In this document: in pieces, positions 34,925 through 48,462 of the stretch | How the letters are laid out: each line of letters opens with the position of its first letter | Position numbering within the stretch: position 1 is the stretch's first letter | The notes under the pieces: model-generated | Told to the model about the DNA's origin: nothing | Seen by the model: the letters and a program-made list of their open reading frames with translations, nothing else | The model's database searches: none | Made by a program: the position numbers and the translations under genes | NCBI GenBank assembly: GCA_035048815.1 | Contig: JAUCBN010000039.1 | Span: forward strand, 1,408,501 to 1,472,500 | DNA: 64,000 nucleotides | Origin: Abelmoschus esculentus | Taxonomy: Eukaryota > Streptophyta > Magnoliopsida > Malvales > Malvaceae | Direction of reading: 5' to 3'

Positions 34925-36282
34925 TGTATTCGTATGATCGATATTTGTGTATTTAAATATATAATAATTGTGATTAAGATATTTTATATTTTAATAAAAA
35001 ATTTAGTATATTTAAAATTTTTATTTTGAAGTTTTTGATTTTTATATATTTATATTATGTTGATATTAAATTGTGTTCAGGTTAGGTATGGATTTTAAGT
35101 TATTGTATATAACGAAATAGGTAAAATTCTTAGACATGTAGCTTTAAATTTAGGCCTAAATCGATCTCAAATTTAGTTCTGGATTTAAAGTTATTTATGA
35201 TTATTTTTTCTGATAAATTCTGATTTCAATCTTAAATAAAAGATGACATACTTAAATAATTGATTGTAAATTGATTTATGGGTGAAGAAGGTTATAAAAA
35301 CGGGTGATTATAAGAATAATTTATCTATAATAAAAATAAAATCTCCATGACTTGAATATAGTCTATTGTAAATATGATTCAGTTTAGTTTTATTTAAAAT
35401 ACATAATGATCGATTTTGATATCTATTTTAAAAATGATAATATTAAAAAATTATAAAACTTGACAGCAAAATTTAAAGAAAACAGTTTTAACAATGATTT
35501 TAAAAATCACAATAAAATCTACAAAATAGATTGAATAGTGAACTTTATATTAATATATGAGTGAACAAAAAATAAAAATTCAAAAACAACAAAGATAATA
35601 ATTAAAAAAATTGCCATAAATATGATTTGGAATCGTAAAATATTAGTAACATATTTTTAAAGATAGTGAACTCTCGTATTCTAATAATTAATATTTTAAT
35701 TATGATTTAATATAAAAAAAAAAAATCACTTTTACCTTACCTGAATCTATCCAAAGCATGTCCAAAACAAACTACTTAAAAATATATATTTAACTTTTTG
35801 ATTGTATAATTATTTTAATTTTTATTAAAAATAATTTAATTTTTAATATTTTATTTTATATTAATATAAAATAATTTAATAAAATCATATGTTAAATTTT
35901 TTATATTATATATATTAAAATTATTTTTAATTGATGTGTTATTTTATAAAGTTATTTTTTAAATAGTTATTATAGTATGTATTAATATATAAATTTATTA
36001 TGTCATTTTAAATTATTTATCTTGATTAATTAATTTTTATATGTAAAAAAATTATTTTGATAAAAATAAGATATTAAAAATTAAATTATTTTAAAAATAA
36101 CAACCAAATAATAATTTAATTAAATATTAGAGTTGATTTTTAATATTATGCCAAAAATGTATAGCCCCAAAGCTTTAATCTTTAGAGGGCATATTTTAAA
36201 ATCACCCACAAAAGCAGTGAAGGAGTTTTATTCTTTACAGGGCATATTTTAAAGAGTTTTCTTTCTTCTTTCTCTTTTTGCA
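34925..36282. other. AT-rich spacer with possible MITE
   Basis: No gene. An imperfect inverted repeat (about 35806-35870 against 36050-36112, arms containing AATAATTTAATTTTTAATAT) spans about 310 bp and may be a small hairpin transposon. Just before the DEP1 start the 15-mer AGGGCATATTTTAAA occurs twice (36186-36200 and 36239-36253). Confidence 0.4.
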
Positions 36283-39200
36283 ATGGCTTCAGTAAACGGA
36301 GGCTCTGAAATGGGGAGTGTTTCACAAGCTTATTTAGATAGCCAAGCAGTGAAGGAGGCGAGATCTTTGATATCTGAGCTTTGTCGCCAGTTCTATAGCC
36401 TTGGATGGGTCTCGGGAACAGGTGGCAGCATCACTTTGAAGGTCCATGATAGTTCCATCCCTAAGCCACAGCAACTCATCCTCATGTCCCCTTCTGGTAA
36501 CTTTTCCTCAATCAATCATCTTGTTTTCCCCCTTTTGTGGTGTTTTTTGGCTTCTAAATATTTGGTTTTAAATCTGCGTGTTCGGACTTTTTGTGTTTAT
36601 TAATATCTAGATAATTTTTATTTTTTATTAGCTTTTGGTCTTATCTTGATTTGTTAGTTCCCAAGCCTGTCTATTGGTTATTGAAGCTCAAAGTTTTAAT
36701 TTTTAATGATTAATTTGGGGAGTTTGATCGTTTATTCATGTTATTGTAGTTCTAAGTTGGATTTTTATTATAATTGATATATAGGGTGTTATTGTTTTAA
36801 CAGCCTTTTTTCCCGCGGTTCTTTTGTTTTATGGGCATTTCATATTCAGGCTCAAGACCCTTTTTTTTTTTATATTAATCCAGACCTTTTACTATAGCAA
36901 TTGTTGCCTTCCTAGCTGAAGATGTTTTTTTATGGTTCTTTTAGCTTTTGTTGTGTCATTCAAGCACAAATTTGTGTTTTTTTTTCTTCATTATTATTAA
37001 TCAAGATTTTAGCTGCTGTTTAGATTACTTATTTGTTTTCCTTTACTCTCTTTGCTTTTGGATATTAACTATTCAACCATGATTATGAATGACTCTGATA
37101 TCTGGGGTATCTGGTATGGTTAATCTGGCTCAAACGTTTCCCCTCTTTTAAAGGCCTTTTTGGCTACTTTGTATATTATTTTCAAGTTCAAATGAATCCA
37201 AATGTTGATTTTTCTCCATCCATATGAGTCTAATTTTCTTTCTGACATCTTTCTTTCAATGAATTATGAATACTATTACTCACCTCAGTATACAGTCCGG
37301 TGGACAGAACTTGTTTTTCATTATTTTGTATATGTTGTCATTCGCATTCAATTTCATGTTTGTTTATTCCTTTGCATTCTTTTGATTACTGGAAGTTTGT
37401 TGTTTGCAAGTTACTGTCTATATTCTCTTCTAAAATAGCTTTAACTACGGTTTTGGCTTGGTAATTTGATAGGTGTTCAGAAGGAGAGAATGGAACCAGA
37501 CGACATGTATGTATTATCGGGGGATGGGACTATAATATCTTCACCTTCTCCAAAGCCCTACCCTCATAAGCCTCCTAAGTGCTCCGATTGTGCTCCTCTT
37601 TTTATGAAGGTATTATTATCTCTGTTCTTGTAGGAAAACCATACAAAAGAAATTACTATTGGATTGAAATCAGAACATAGCCAGATGTTGTTTGTTTTGG
37701 TACAAAAATTGATAAAAAAATCCCAGTTGGAATTCAATAACCGGCAGATTTGGTTCTAAATTCTAATCTAGTTTAGGTGCTCTTGATCCTATTTGTTCAA
37801 CACAAATTGTCTTGTCCCACCTTGTTTATTTATGTTTCGAGTTCTGTGTTTATATTCAAGTGTTCTTTTTGCCTCATAATTCAGGCTTATCATATGCGTA
37901 ATGCTGGAGCTGTTATCCACAGTCATGGAATCGAATCCTGTCTTGCTACAATGATCAATCCTCATTCGAAAGAGTTTCGTGTAAGTTATTGTTGACATGT
38001 GACCATAATATTGTTCTAGAATGTGTTTCTCTGTATTTCTTTCTTTCTTTACTGGTACACATCTGTGTTCTTTTAGTGATTGATTCACTTTTCTCATTTG
38101 GATGTCTGTAGATCACTCATATGGAAATGATAAAAGGAATTCAAGGACATGGTTACTATGATGAACTTGTGATTCCAATAATAGAGAATACAGCCTATGA
38201 AAACGAGCTAACGGATTCTCTCGCCAAAGCTGTATGTCTCTTTTGCATTAATCATGTCAAATTGTCAATAGTGATTATGAGACTGGTTTTATGATCAGCA
38301 TGAAATGTTGATGTAGCTGAATAGAATTTCCTAGTACCAATTTTCTATTGAAAACATATTCTTCACCCCAATTTCAGTCAAATTTATTGATGCATAATAT
38401 TGTTTTCACTCAATTGAAGTCCATTTCAATTTTTTTCAGATTGAAGCCTATCCTAAAGCGACTGCAGTTCTTGTGCGCAATCATGGCATATATGTATGGG
38501 GAGACTCATGGATCAGTGCTAAAACTCAGGTTCGTTAAACTTATGTATATATTCGAGTTCCAACAGGGGAAATTTCAGAAAGTGTCTCAAGCCTCTCTCT
38601 CATGGTTATACCACTGCTTACAAATGCCAAAAGCATTTTTGTACGCATATGAATTGGAACATAAAAATGATGGTAAAATGTAAAACCTCCATTAAAAGTC
38701 AATGCTCCTCCCTAGTAAGATAGAGATTCTTACATGTTGCTTCGGTTGTACTTTGTGCCTTACTATTTCAGGCTGAATGTTATCATTACCTCTTTGATTC
38801 TGCTATTAAACTTCATCAACTAGGCTTGGACTGGTCTACTCCAGATCATGGCCCCATTCAGGGTGTTAAAGATGCTCCAGGTGTCGATTGTAATGTGTCT
38901 AAAAAGGCTAGGACGATGGATTCAAATTGTAATGTGAAGTCGTTACCAGTAAGAATTTTACATATTTTCCCTTCAGTTGGTTAAATTCAGGATATTTACT
39001 TGAATGGATGAATGACATTTTGGTAGACTCTGATTGTTTTATTGCTGAACAAGTACATTGTTACACTCACTGGTCAAAAATATGCTCTCATCTATGTTTT
39101 ATTTTGTTTCAGCGTTGCATTGTCCTTGATATTGAAGGAACTACTACTCCTATTTCATTTGTAACGGATATTCTCTTTCCATATGCCCGAAACAATGTCG

Positions 39201-41315
39201 GGAGGCATTTATCTTCAACGTATACTAGTGCTGAAACCCAAGATGATATTAAGTTATTATGTTCTCAAGTAAGACATTTCTTTGGATCTTTGAACCTTCT
39301 ATTTTTAATATTTCTATATGAAAAAAGCATGTTTAACAGTTAACTTAAGCCACAATTGACTCTTAATGAATAAGAAATCTTACTCCAACTATTTATAATG
39401 GAGATTAGGGCAATCAAAGAACTTGAGATCGACTCCTAAATCGGATGTCTATATTGAATGCTAACTGGTTTTCTGCAGGTTGAAGATGACTTGAAGCAAG
39501 GTGTTATTGGTGCTGTACCTATCCCCTCGGACGAAGCAGGAAAAGAAGAGGTGATTGCAGCTTTGGTTTCTAATGTGGAAGCAATGATAAAAGCTGATCG
39601 AAAAATCACAGCCTTGAAGCAATTGCAAGTAAGCAAAATGAATTCAAAGAAAATACATTTTCAAAGCTTACCTTTAGGATAGAGCTAATATATGAAGCAA
39701 AATAGGGTCATATATGGCGAAGTGGATTCGAGAACAATGAGCTCAAAGGCATAGTTTTCGATGACAGTACCAGAAGCTCTTGAAGAGTGGCATGCTTTGG
39801 GTGTGAAGGTATCTTGCATTTTCCCTTCACTCTTTACTTCATTATTTGACATTTATATTTTCTGTATGAAGATATGGGCTCCACGATTTTCTTCAGTTTA
39901 TTATGCATGAACTCCATAATGCAGCATTTTCGCAAGCCATTTTAATCATTATGCTAAACTGAAGCCAATATTCTTAGATGATAGGTGTCCAATTGGACCT
40001 GATCTAGACCTAAGTTCAAGTTAATATAATGTTCATGTCCTATTGATACCGAGTGGTCATAAAGTTGTAGCATCTATTAGCAAAGAAACGGGATGTTTTC
40101 TGTTATTTCTGAGCAGACGAACATACATTACTAAAAATTGAAATGTATCTTTGGGTCACGTTTTAGGAGTGCCTTTTAACTCTCTCCTCTTCCACTTCCT
40201 CTTCCTCTTCCTTCCCAAAAAGACCGGTACTCCTTAACTATGCCATTCCAACTCTTCATTTTTGTTGAACTGCCTATATTGACGCATATTTGGACAATGT
40301 GTATGAGGATATGACCTTCCACGGAATTTCCAAATATATGAAAAACTTAGAAAACTGTACATGCTTGTGTCAGACACGTACACGGATCGGACATTGACAC
40401 CAGATGTATACATGTATTCTCGACTATTTACAACAAGTTTAATTTCAATGTTAATCACTCCTTCCTCTTTTCACCACAGGTATACATATATTCTAGTGGT
40501 AGCAGATTAGCTCAGAGGCTTCTCTTTGGAAATACAAAATTTGGCGATTTGAGAAAGTATTTATCTGGATATTTCGACACCGCAGTGGGGTAAATTCTCA
40601 ACCTTCTTGGTTGCTTCCATTCTTATCACTCAATTTCCAAGGTAACACTTCGTTTTGCCTTCTTTGCTTGCAGCCACAAAAGAGAAAAACACAGTTACGT
40701 TGAAATAACCGAGACCTTGGGAGTTGATAAGCCATCTGAGATACTATTTCTGACTGATATCTATCAAGAAGCCGTTGCTGCAAAAGCTGCAGGTATCATA
40801 CTGCTCTGTTGTTTTTGCTTTTTAACAGTGAATGACAGATTACAAATATCATGGGTTCCACTTTTTTTTTCTTGTTTTTCTCTGTGTCCATATTCCGATA
40901 CCATATTTGATTCGATTCAGTTTATAAACTTGTATTCTAAAATAAATGATACTACTTCTCATATTCCTTCTTTCTTTTTTGTTGGTTTCTCTTGTTTTTA
41001 TTTCCCCTTAGATATGCTATACTGTTGCAAGAGAATCCAAATCATACGAATTCAATAAGCAACAACAAATTCACTGCACTTCAATAAGTTGTCAATGGAA
41101 CATGTACCTTGAAAGTCTGGTTGTTCTGTAGATCAGTTCCCGATTTCAGTGTTAACTCGAACTAGAAAATTAAGGAGATATATACTTTGATTACTAATAT
41201 TTCCATGATCATCCATGTCTTAGGTTTGGAGGCTATAATCACTGTCCGTCCTGGAAACGGTCCTCTTCCCGAGAACCATGGGTTCAAGACTATCAACTCG
41301 TTCTCGGAGATCTAA
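36283..41315 (+). CDS. DEP1: Bifunctional methylthioribulose-1-phosphate dehydratase / enolase-phosphatase E1, frameshifted
   Basis: Twelve exons: 36283-36496, 37473-37609, 37885-37980, 38112-38231, 38440-38529, 38772-38948, 39113-39268, 39479-39628, 39706-39808, 40480-40589, 40674-40792, 41224-41315; about 520 aa, close to plant DEP1. The N-terminal class II aldolase-type dehydratase has GTGGS, the metal-binding HSHG (exon 3) and VRNHG (exon 5). The C-terminal HAD phosphatase has motif I DIEGTT (exon 7), YSSGS (exon 10) and FLTDIYQEAVAAKAAG (exon 11). Together they carry out two steps of the cytosolic methionine salvage (Yang) cycle. Exon 9 is 103 bp where phases demand 102: after IVFDD an extra base (GATGACAGTACC, about 39762-39767) shifts the frame and stops soon after. 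The phosphatase would lose motifs II-IV. The lesion is real or a sequence error. Confidence 0.93.
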
Positions 41316-43677
41316 TAGAAATTTTATACGTGTGTAATAATACGACTGTAACAGTTCATACACATAATAAATCACTTTCAAATGCAATAAATCTTGGTTT
41401 TCTGCAATTTCTGTTTGTGATTTCATTATGAGCAATGGGTATGGTTTCAAACCTGGTGACAACAACTAATGTTTTCAGACATTCAAATGAGGCCACTTTT
41501 GTCGCCCCATAAAGGATGGAAAGACATATCTACCCAACATTGTATGTCATAATCAATTTGCAGGTACAATAATGTTTCAAAGGAAGTGGATTTGGATTTC
41601 ATTTTTCAGAAGATGAATCCTACGTGTCTGCTTTGAAACACAGGATCTCATGAATGTTAGGTTTCTGGTGAAAAAGAAAAAGTATGTAGTGGAAAATGTT
41701 TCCTATGAACATTTCATTCAACTTTGCAATAAAAAGCAGGAAATGTCTTTAAGTTTTTTTTCTTCCTTTTTATACCTTTAAATCATAATTACAGGTACGG
41801 ATACAGATAAAATAAACAAATATATTTATATATGCAATGAATTACAGTGGACATAACAGTTCCCATTACAATATTTATAAATGTTATTTTCTGTACAAAC
41901 TTAAACAGGAAATGTCTTTAAATTTTTGTTTTCTTGTTTATATCTTAAATCAAAATAATAAGTATGAAGTCGAAAAAGTATGATAAATATAAAATAAATT
42001 TTATATTTAAAAATATATATAAATAAAAAATAAAAAATTATATGAGCATGACATCACATATACTTGTATATTTATAGTTGAGTCATGTAAGAGTTGGAAA
42101 GAAAGAAGAAAGAAATAAGTGAAAAAATACTTACATGTACCTAAATCGTACCTAATATATCCCAATACGAGAACATATAGAGTACATAATACGATTTTAA
42201 ACCGAAGTGTTCGTGCTTCATAGTTCGAAGTTCACCTTTTATTTCGAACATTGACCAAGTAAATAAACTTTCAAAGGGAAATTGCACATTTTCTGTTGTT
42301 TTTCTTTTAACTTCATTTTCAATCCTAATCATAAAAGAAAGCCTCAACTTTTTTACTTTAGCCTGCTGAGTATGTTCCCATTTCTTAAGAACTCTGCTAA
42401 CTGATGTGTCTAAGACAAGAAAAGGATTGCAGTAAACAGAAATATATATATGAAAACCAAAACTTGCATGATTGCATACTAAATATGATTTAAATGGAAA
42501 AGACTGTTCTATCTTCAAATAAGCTAAAGACATGTGGGTCACTTAATCTTCACAGTTTTCTTACAAGCCTTTGCCTAATCTCTTTGATACCTAAAAACAA
42601 ATTTTCTGGTATCAAACTTTAACAGCACTTTCAGTACTGCTAAATCAGATCAAACCAGACTGAAACTGGTTAAAGTAGTTAAGAAAAACAATCCACAAAA
42701 AAGTTTGTACTTTGCAGTTATGGAATTGCAATTAAAACAGGAACAAGAGAAAAGGTAAACAAAAACAAAAGCAGCAAAGCATTGGCATTGGCATTACCTT
42801 TGTAATAGTTTCATTTCCAATACATGCATTATACATACATACATATATATATATATATATCATTTACTTGCCTTCTACTTAAGAGGACCCAATATTGTCA
42901 CATCTTGTTTGAGCTTTTCTCCTTTGTCATGGTGGGCCATTTTTAATGATAGAAAGGTTTGTCTGTCATATTATTGTTGACTAACAACTGCAAAGTGTTT
43001 TAGCTGATGAGAAGGAATAGAGTTTTTACAAATACAAAGCACACTCTCTAAGTCTTACATTGTAAAACAATTTACTAAAAAGTTTCAAACTTTTTTCCAA
43101 TTTTATCTTGATTTTTTTTTTCAAAATAGTTTTTTTCCAGTGAATTGACTCAGAAACAGACATCCTTGAAACACACTATGATGGTCCATTATTAGAACCA
43201 GCCAAAAAAGTCTTCATTTCTGCAACTCACAGTTTCACACCTCACTCACTTTTTTGCTGAGAAACAGAAAAATATCTTCATCTTTCTGAGTTCTGACCTT
43301 TTTGCTATATATAAAACTCAATTATCACAGAAAGAAATTGAACATTATTCTTGAAAAAACAGTGTTCTTATAAAAACTATAATGTCTGTAATAAATAATA
43401 ATCCTACAGTGAGTAAAAGTTTTACTTAGCTGAAAAGATCACATTAAAGCATGGAACACAATGTCACAACAACAAAACTAAAGGGTTGGTAGAAAAGTGA
43501 AGAAAGATGGTGAAAAGGAAGTGCTTTACCATAATCAAAGGGAGATTAAATCATACAATTGAAGAAAGATCCTTCATTTTTTTTTTCATTCAAATTCAGC
43601 CAAAACGCATTAAGGCATTAACCCTTTTGACAAATCACTCTCAAACTAACATAACCATTTTCTTCTTCTTTGAATTC
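41316..43677. other. Spacer between convergent DEP1 and VQ genes
   Basis: 3' UTRs and AT-rich DNA, with a microsatellite at 42828-42860 (ATAC units followed by AT units). The frame at 42141-42542 (-) has no recognisable domain. Confidence 0.5.
42828..42860. repeat. ATAC/AT microsatellite
   Basis: Tandem CATA units pass into about nine AT dinucleotides. Confidence 0.8.
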
Positions 43678-44442
43678 TTATGAAGAAGACCCTGAAACTC
43701 TAGGAGAAGTAACCGGGAACAGTGGCAAGAGCTGAGGCTCAGCGTCTCTAGGAGTCGACATAGGTGATGGATGCAAGTAAAAACCTTTTTCCGCTATAGC
43801 TTTGTCTTCCTCAGATGAATTCCCTAAAGAAGGTGAAGACTTGTTGAAAGGGTCCTCAATTAATGGTGTAACCGGGCTAAGAGCTAGCTTCGGGAAGTCA
43901 AGCAAGCTCGGAGACAGGATCTCGGCATTCCTCGGCGAATAAAAAGCACCACCACCACCGCCAGCACCACCAGAAGGAAGGAAAGTGTTGATCATCATGA
44001 GGTTGTTCTTCAGGTTACTGTTCCTCCTTTCATAAAGCTTGAAATTTTGTTTCTTGGGTGAGTTTGTTTTCATGGGAGGGATCGAAAAAGATGGCTTTGA
44101 TGGTATTCCTTGATGATCTTGATGATGGTGTTGGTGTTGTGTTGGAGGCTTCGAGGAAGCTTGTTTAGCAGTCTCCGATGAACCGGTGAGCATTTGGACA
44201 ACCTGTTTGAAACTGGTGGTGTCGGCTTGGACAAAGGTTGTTGGGTAAGGGTTGGTCTCAGATCTGGAGATGGGGATTGGAGTTAAAGGTGGGGTGTGAA
44301 TTTGGACAACACCATTGCTGCTGTTGTTGGTTCCATTGTTGCTATGTGGAGAGTTCAAAGGAGATGAAGAAGAAGATGATGATGGGATTGGGAAGTTCAA
44401 GCTCATGTTGTTCTCATGAACTAACCTCGTTGAATTCTCCAT
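43678..44442 (-). CDS. VQ-motif-containing protein
   Basis: Intronless 254-aa frame, ATG at 44440-44442, TAA at 43678-43680. Residues 78-87 are FKQVVQMLTG, the FxxxVQxxTG signature of plant VQ proteins, which bind the C-terminal WRKY domain and act in the nucleus on defence and growth. The rest is low-complexity and disordered: a Ser run (residues 21-27), HTPPLTPIP, His/Gln-rich and Gly-rich stretches, and several SP/TP sites (TSPRVSGSSS at the end) of the kind phosphorylated by MAP kinases. Length, SP sites and the C-terminal LSPVTPLIEDPF region fit the MPK3/6-substrate subgroup (VQ4, VQ13, VQ31, VQ33-like), but the exact orthologue is not decided. Confidence 0.93.
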   Translation of the reverse strand: MENSTRLVHENNMSLNFPIPSSSSSSSPLNSPHSNNGTNNSSNGVVQIHTPPLTPIPISRSETNPYPTTFVQADTTSFKQVVQMLTGSSETAKQASSKPPTQHQHHHQDHQGIPSKPSFSIPPMKTNSPKKQNFKLYERRNSNLKNNLMMINTFLPSGGAGGGGGAFYSPRNAEILSPSLLDFPKLALSPVTPLIEDPFNKSSPSLGNSSEEDKAIAEKGFYLHPSPMSTPRDAEPQLLPLFPVTSPRVSGSSS

Positions 44443-47400
44443 GAATGGGTGATTTCTCTCTCCTCAACACCCTGAAAGAGAAATTTTTCTTGGGATTTGT
44501 TTGGTTGAAGAGAAAATAAAAAAAAGAGGAGTGAAAAACAAGGGTTGGGTTGAGTTGCTGTTGAATATCAGAAAGGTTGCTTTGCTTGTTTATATGTTTT
44601 TTTCCTTGTGCTGTGACAAGGGCATTTCCAGCAGCAACTGGTTATAGTTTTTTATATAATTTTAATATTCGATTTATTAACCCTTTAATAAAACATACGT
44701 TATATACGTATAATATTTAAATTTGAATTATTTAAATAAAATATATATTTTTTATTATTGAGAAAGATTATAGATAGAATATGGAATTTCTTTGGCCCAC
44801 CTATGGCGAAGTGTTGGAATATATGAAATAATATAAAAAATATATTGGAATATATTTGTGGAATTGGGCATTATTGACTTCAGAGCCCTGACTAAATTTT
44901 GTATTGATGGTAAAAAAAATAACTCATAATATAATTTTTTTATATTATTTTAGGTAAATCGGGTGTGAGTTTTTTCATTATACTGATTTCGTTAAATATA
45001 ATATTTGAATTTTTATTTTTTTTATCTAATTTTATTTTTTATTGAATTCAATTTAATACTCACAAAATATAATAATATTATATTAATACTTTCTATAGAA
45101 CTATTTTTTTAATTAGATAATTTGGTTGAAGTTAGTATGAATTTATAAAAGTTCATACTCATTCAAAGTCTAATCTTTAAACAAGTTTACTTTTGTATAA
45201 ATTTAACAAATTTGGTAACTGTATATTATAAAAATGCAACAATGTTAATCAATTATGAAAGTTATATATATTAAATAAAATAAAATTTATTTATTTATTT
45301 ATTTTGGAATATCATCAATTATTGCATTTAAATATTATTAAATAAAATGCAACAATGTTAAGCAATAGGATTAGTGTCTTATGAGGAAATATACAATTTA
45401 GTTAAGTTGTTTATTTTATTTTTAGGATATGAGTTATAAAATTATTTTTTTTATTGTTAAAATATTCATCAACGAAAAAATTAATGATTTATTTGTCCTT
45501 TTATGATAGAATAATAGAGTTTTAATCGGACGAAGAAATAAGAGTGATCGATAGTAGTTAGATTGGTGGTGAGAAGAAAGAAACTTAAGAATTTAAGTGT
45601 GTGTTCGGGTTTTTTAGAGAAATTAAAAATCTTACCGATTAAAAACTTAATTTTTTTAGTTCATCTTAAGACCACTAAAACCTCAAAAATGTGTGTCTAT
45701 GTCCCACTATATCGTCTCGTGGCAATTTGATTTTTTTAATATATAATATACATAATTTTATTATAAAAATACATAAAAATGAATACTTCATATATAAAAT
45801 ATATTAAATTTTTTTAAAAAACATTAAAATTTTATATCAAAAACTGTTTTTTAATAAAACTATGGAAAGAAAATGGAGGTCGAATCTCTTTTCTTTCAAA
45901 GTAAAAGCATACCGCAGAATGTCAAAATGGGTTTGAGTTATAAATCAACGTCGCAAAATAAGAAACAGATGGACTTTGTCTAGTGAGAGAAGCAAGAGGA
46001 TAGATTCCTTTATATATCTAAAGACTCTAAATAATAAATCCGATAATTCATAGATCAATATCGTATTCATATTATTATCAAATATAAAATATTAGATGTT
46101 TAAAATTCAACAAATGATTTTAATAAAATTAGATAATATTCATCATTGAAGACTCAAGTTTAAATTATTTTATCCATAATATATATATATATATTGTTAA
46201 AAAATTAAGAACATATATAAAAAAATACTATCCTATAATTACCTTAAACGATTTTAAAATATTAATATTTAACTATTTTTTTATATATATTAACAAATTA
46301 ATTTATAAAATTTTTAATATATATAATCATAAAACAAAGTGTGCAACATAATTTAATCCACTTGCCTTTTGTAATAATACAACGAACCATTTCTTACGCC
46401 ATAATCCAAATACTAAATGAATTTATTCTTTGAAACTATATATTAGCATAAGGTTCTCGGTTGATTTAGAAAATTAAAAAAATATTAATGTTTCATATAA
46501 TCGTATTTTTATAAAGAAAGAATCGAATTCTAATACTAGTTTTCATATTTTACAATAATATCTGTGTTATTTTTTTAAAATTATAATTCACTCAAATAAT
46601 TTAATTTAAATCGTAAAATAAAACTAATAGAAATAAAGAATCGAATTCTAATTATAATGGTAAAAAAATAAGTGTAAGTATAGTATAATATAATATAGTA
46701 CAAGGTAGGGGACCAAAATTCCATTACAAAACAAAGCAGTGTTTCTTGTTGAAAAGGGCATCAAATTCTTTTTCTTTTTCTTTTCAAGACCAAAATCATT
46801 GGTAGTCTTACATTGTGGAGTGCCTAACATCTCCAATTATGCGACTAAAAAGAAGAAAAGTTAATGATTAATTAAATTATACATTACTACACAACTTAAG
46901 AATTATACGATATAATCTAATTTAAAAGATTTTAAATAATTAATTTAATATTTTATTTAAAAATATCGTAAGTATAACTAAAATAAGAAGAGACGACTAT
47001 TAACTTACGTGATTGTTATTATTGAGATCCAAAGGTTTAAAAATACAACCCAATAAAGTATTGTCGATTGTTAAGTTTTTGACGTGTGTGTTTTAAGTCA
47101 AATTTTAGACCAAAAATTTATTTTTTTTAAATGTGATTAGATTCATTTAAACCATAATTAAGTGTCTAATGATATTTATAATTATTGTATTATCTCATTT
47201 TAAATGCGATTAGATGCATTTAAATTATAATAAGTGTTAAGCAATAAAGTTAATTCATAATTAAAAAAGTAGTGTAGATAATTAATATAGAAAAAGCAGA
47301 AGTGCTTGAGCACCAAATATAAAACATAATATATAGGAATAGGTCTCTTCCAATAGGGACATTAGAGACAACGAAAGAGAAGGGGAAGGGGGACCACTGA

Positions 47401-47659
47401 GAATTCATGTTAAAGAAAAAACAAAACATGGTTCATGCATGGTTTTCAACATTGCTGTCCCTGTAGCTGTTTTTTTTTTCATTATTATTATTATTATTAT
47501 TGGGACCAATTCAACAGGGCTAATGGTTTTCTAAATTGGCTAAATCTGATATGATGAGGCTGTTTTTAACTGAACCAAATGACTAATCTGCATGAGAGAA
47601 ATGCCTCACCACATGATTGCAGATATAATCAGCCTGCATCATGGCCGATTTTCGAAGAT
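44443..47659. other. Long AT-rich intergenic region
   Basis: Promoter and 5' UTR of the VQ gene lie at the left end. The rest (3.2 kb) is very AT-rich with A/T runs, a short AT repeat at 46182-46193 and an ATT trinucleotide run near 47480-47500. No gene or complete transposon recognised. Confidence 0.5.
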
Positions 47660-48183
47660 GAGAAACATCAGAAGTTGCAGCATACATTGTGATGTCAAGC
47701 TCGAGACATTCATCTTGACATGGACTATAATCCTCTGCTTTCGGACTTCGGCCTAGCGAAGCTGTTCTGCAGAGATTTAACCCGTGTTTTGACTTGTATG
47801 GAAGGAACCAGAGGGTACCTTGTGCTCGAAATGATTTCAGGTGGACCATCACTCCAAAAACTGATGTTTTTAGCTATGTTACTATGTAATGTTGCTTTTG
47901 GAGATTATATCAAGGAGAAACTGGGAGACGAGATGATGACAACGACAACGACGGGATGTACTAACTACTAAGTTTATTGAATCCCAAGTTTCAGGGGGAT
48001 GCAAATGCAAAAGAACTTAGCAGAGCGACAGAGCATGTAGATTTGCATGTTGGTGCATTCAAGATGAAGAGAAAAATAGGCCATCCATGAAGCAAGTACT
48101 TCGGATCCTGGAAGGAGTCCAGGAGATCAATATGCCACCAATTTGCTGGTTTATCCAAACAATCATAAGCTGTTAAAAGGCTT
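47660..48183 (+). pseudogene. G-type lectin S-receptor-like kinase fragment
   Basis: Pieces of the kinase catalytic domain appear in changing frames: a degraded HCDVK catalytic loop, then MDYNPLLSDFGLAKLF (DFG motif), LTCMEGTRGYL and EMISGG; further on FQGDANAKELSRAT and RFACWCIQDEEKNRPSMKQVL, ILEGVQEINMPP. These are the activation segment and C-lobe of SD2-type lectin receptor kinases. At least three frameshifts and internal deletions separate the pieces; the lectin, PAN and membrane parts are missing. Orientation is plus, opposite to the PPI1 gene downstream. No intact protein is possible. Confidence 0.85.
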
Positions 48184-48462
48184 TCCAAGAATCTTTCTGT
48201 TATAAGAACAAGAATTGTCTATAAATGATTCTGATGACATTCTCAAATTAATGGACAAAATTTTAAAATACAACCAATTAAACCAGCATTACCAAGTTTT
48301 GGCCTCAGAAAGCATTCAAAACTACCAGCAACATTATGATTTTTTTAGTGCATTCTTCATGGATGCAAAGAACAGAATTAACTAACTTTTGCCACTAGGC
48401 CTAGCTACTAGCATGTCGATCATTATCAACAAAAACTCTCGGTTTCGTTCAAGTTAACTTCT
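48184..48462. other. Spacer with PPI1 3' UTR
   Basis: Non-coding; probably the 3' untranslated region of the minus-strand PPI1 gene. Confidence 0.5.

Noticed and set aside
42141..42542. 133-codon minus-strand frame
   Set aside because: AT-rich spacer, no domain, no conserved start context.
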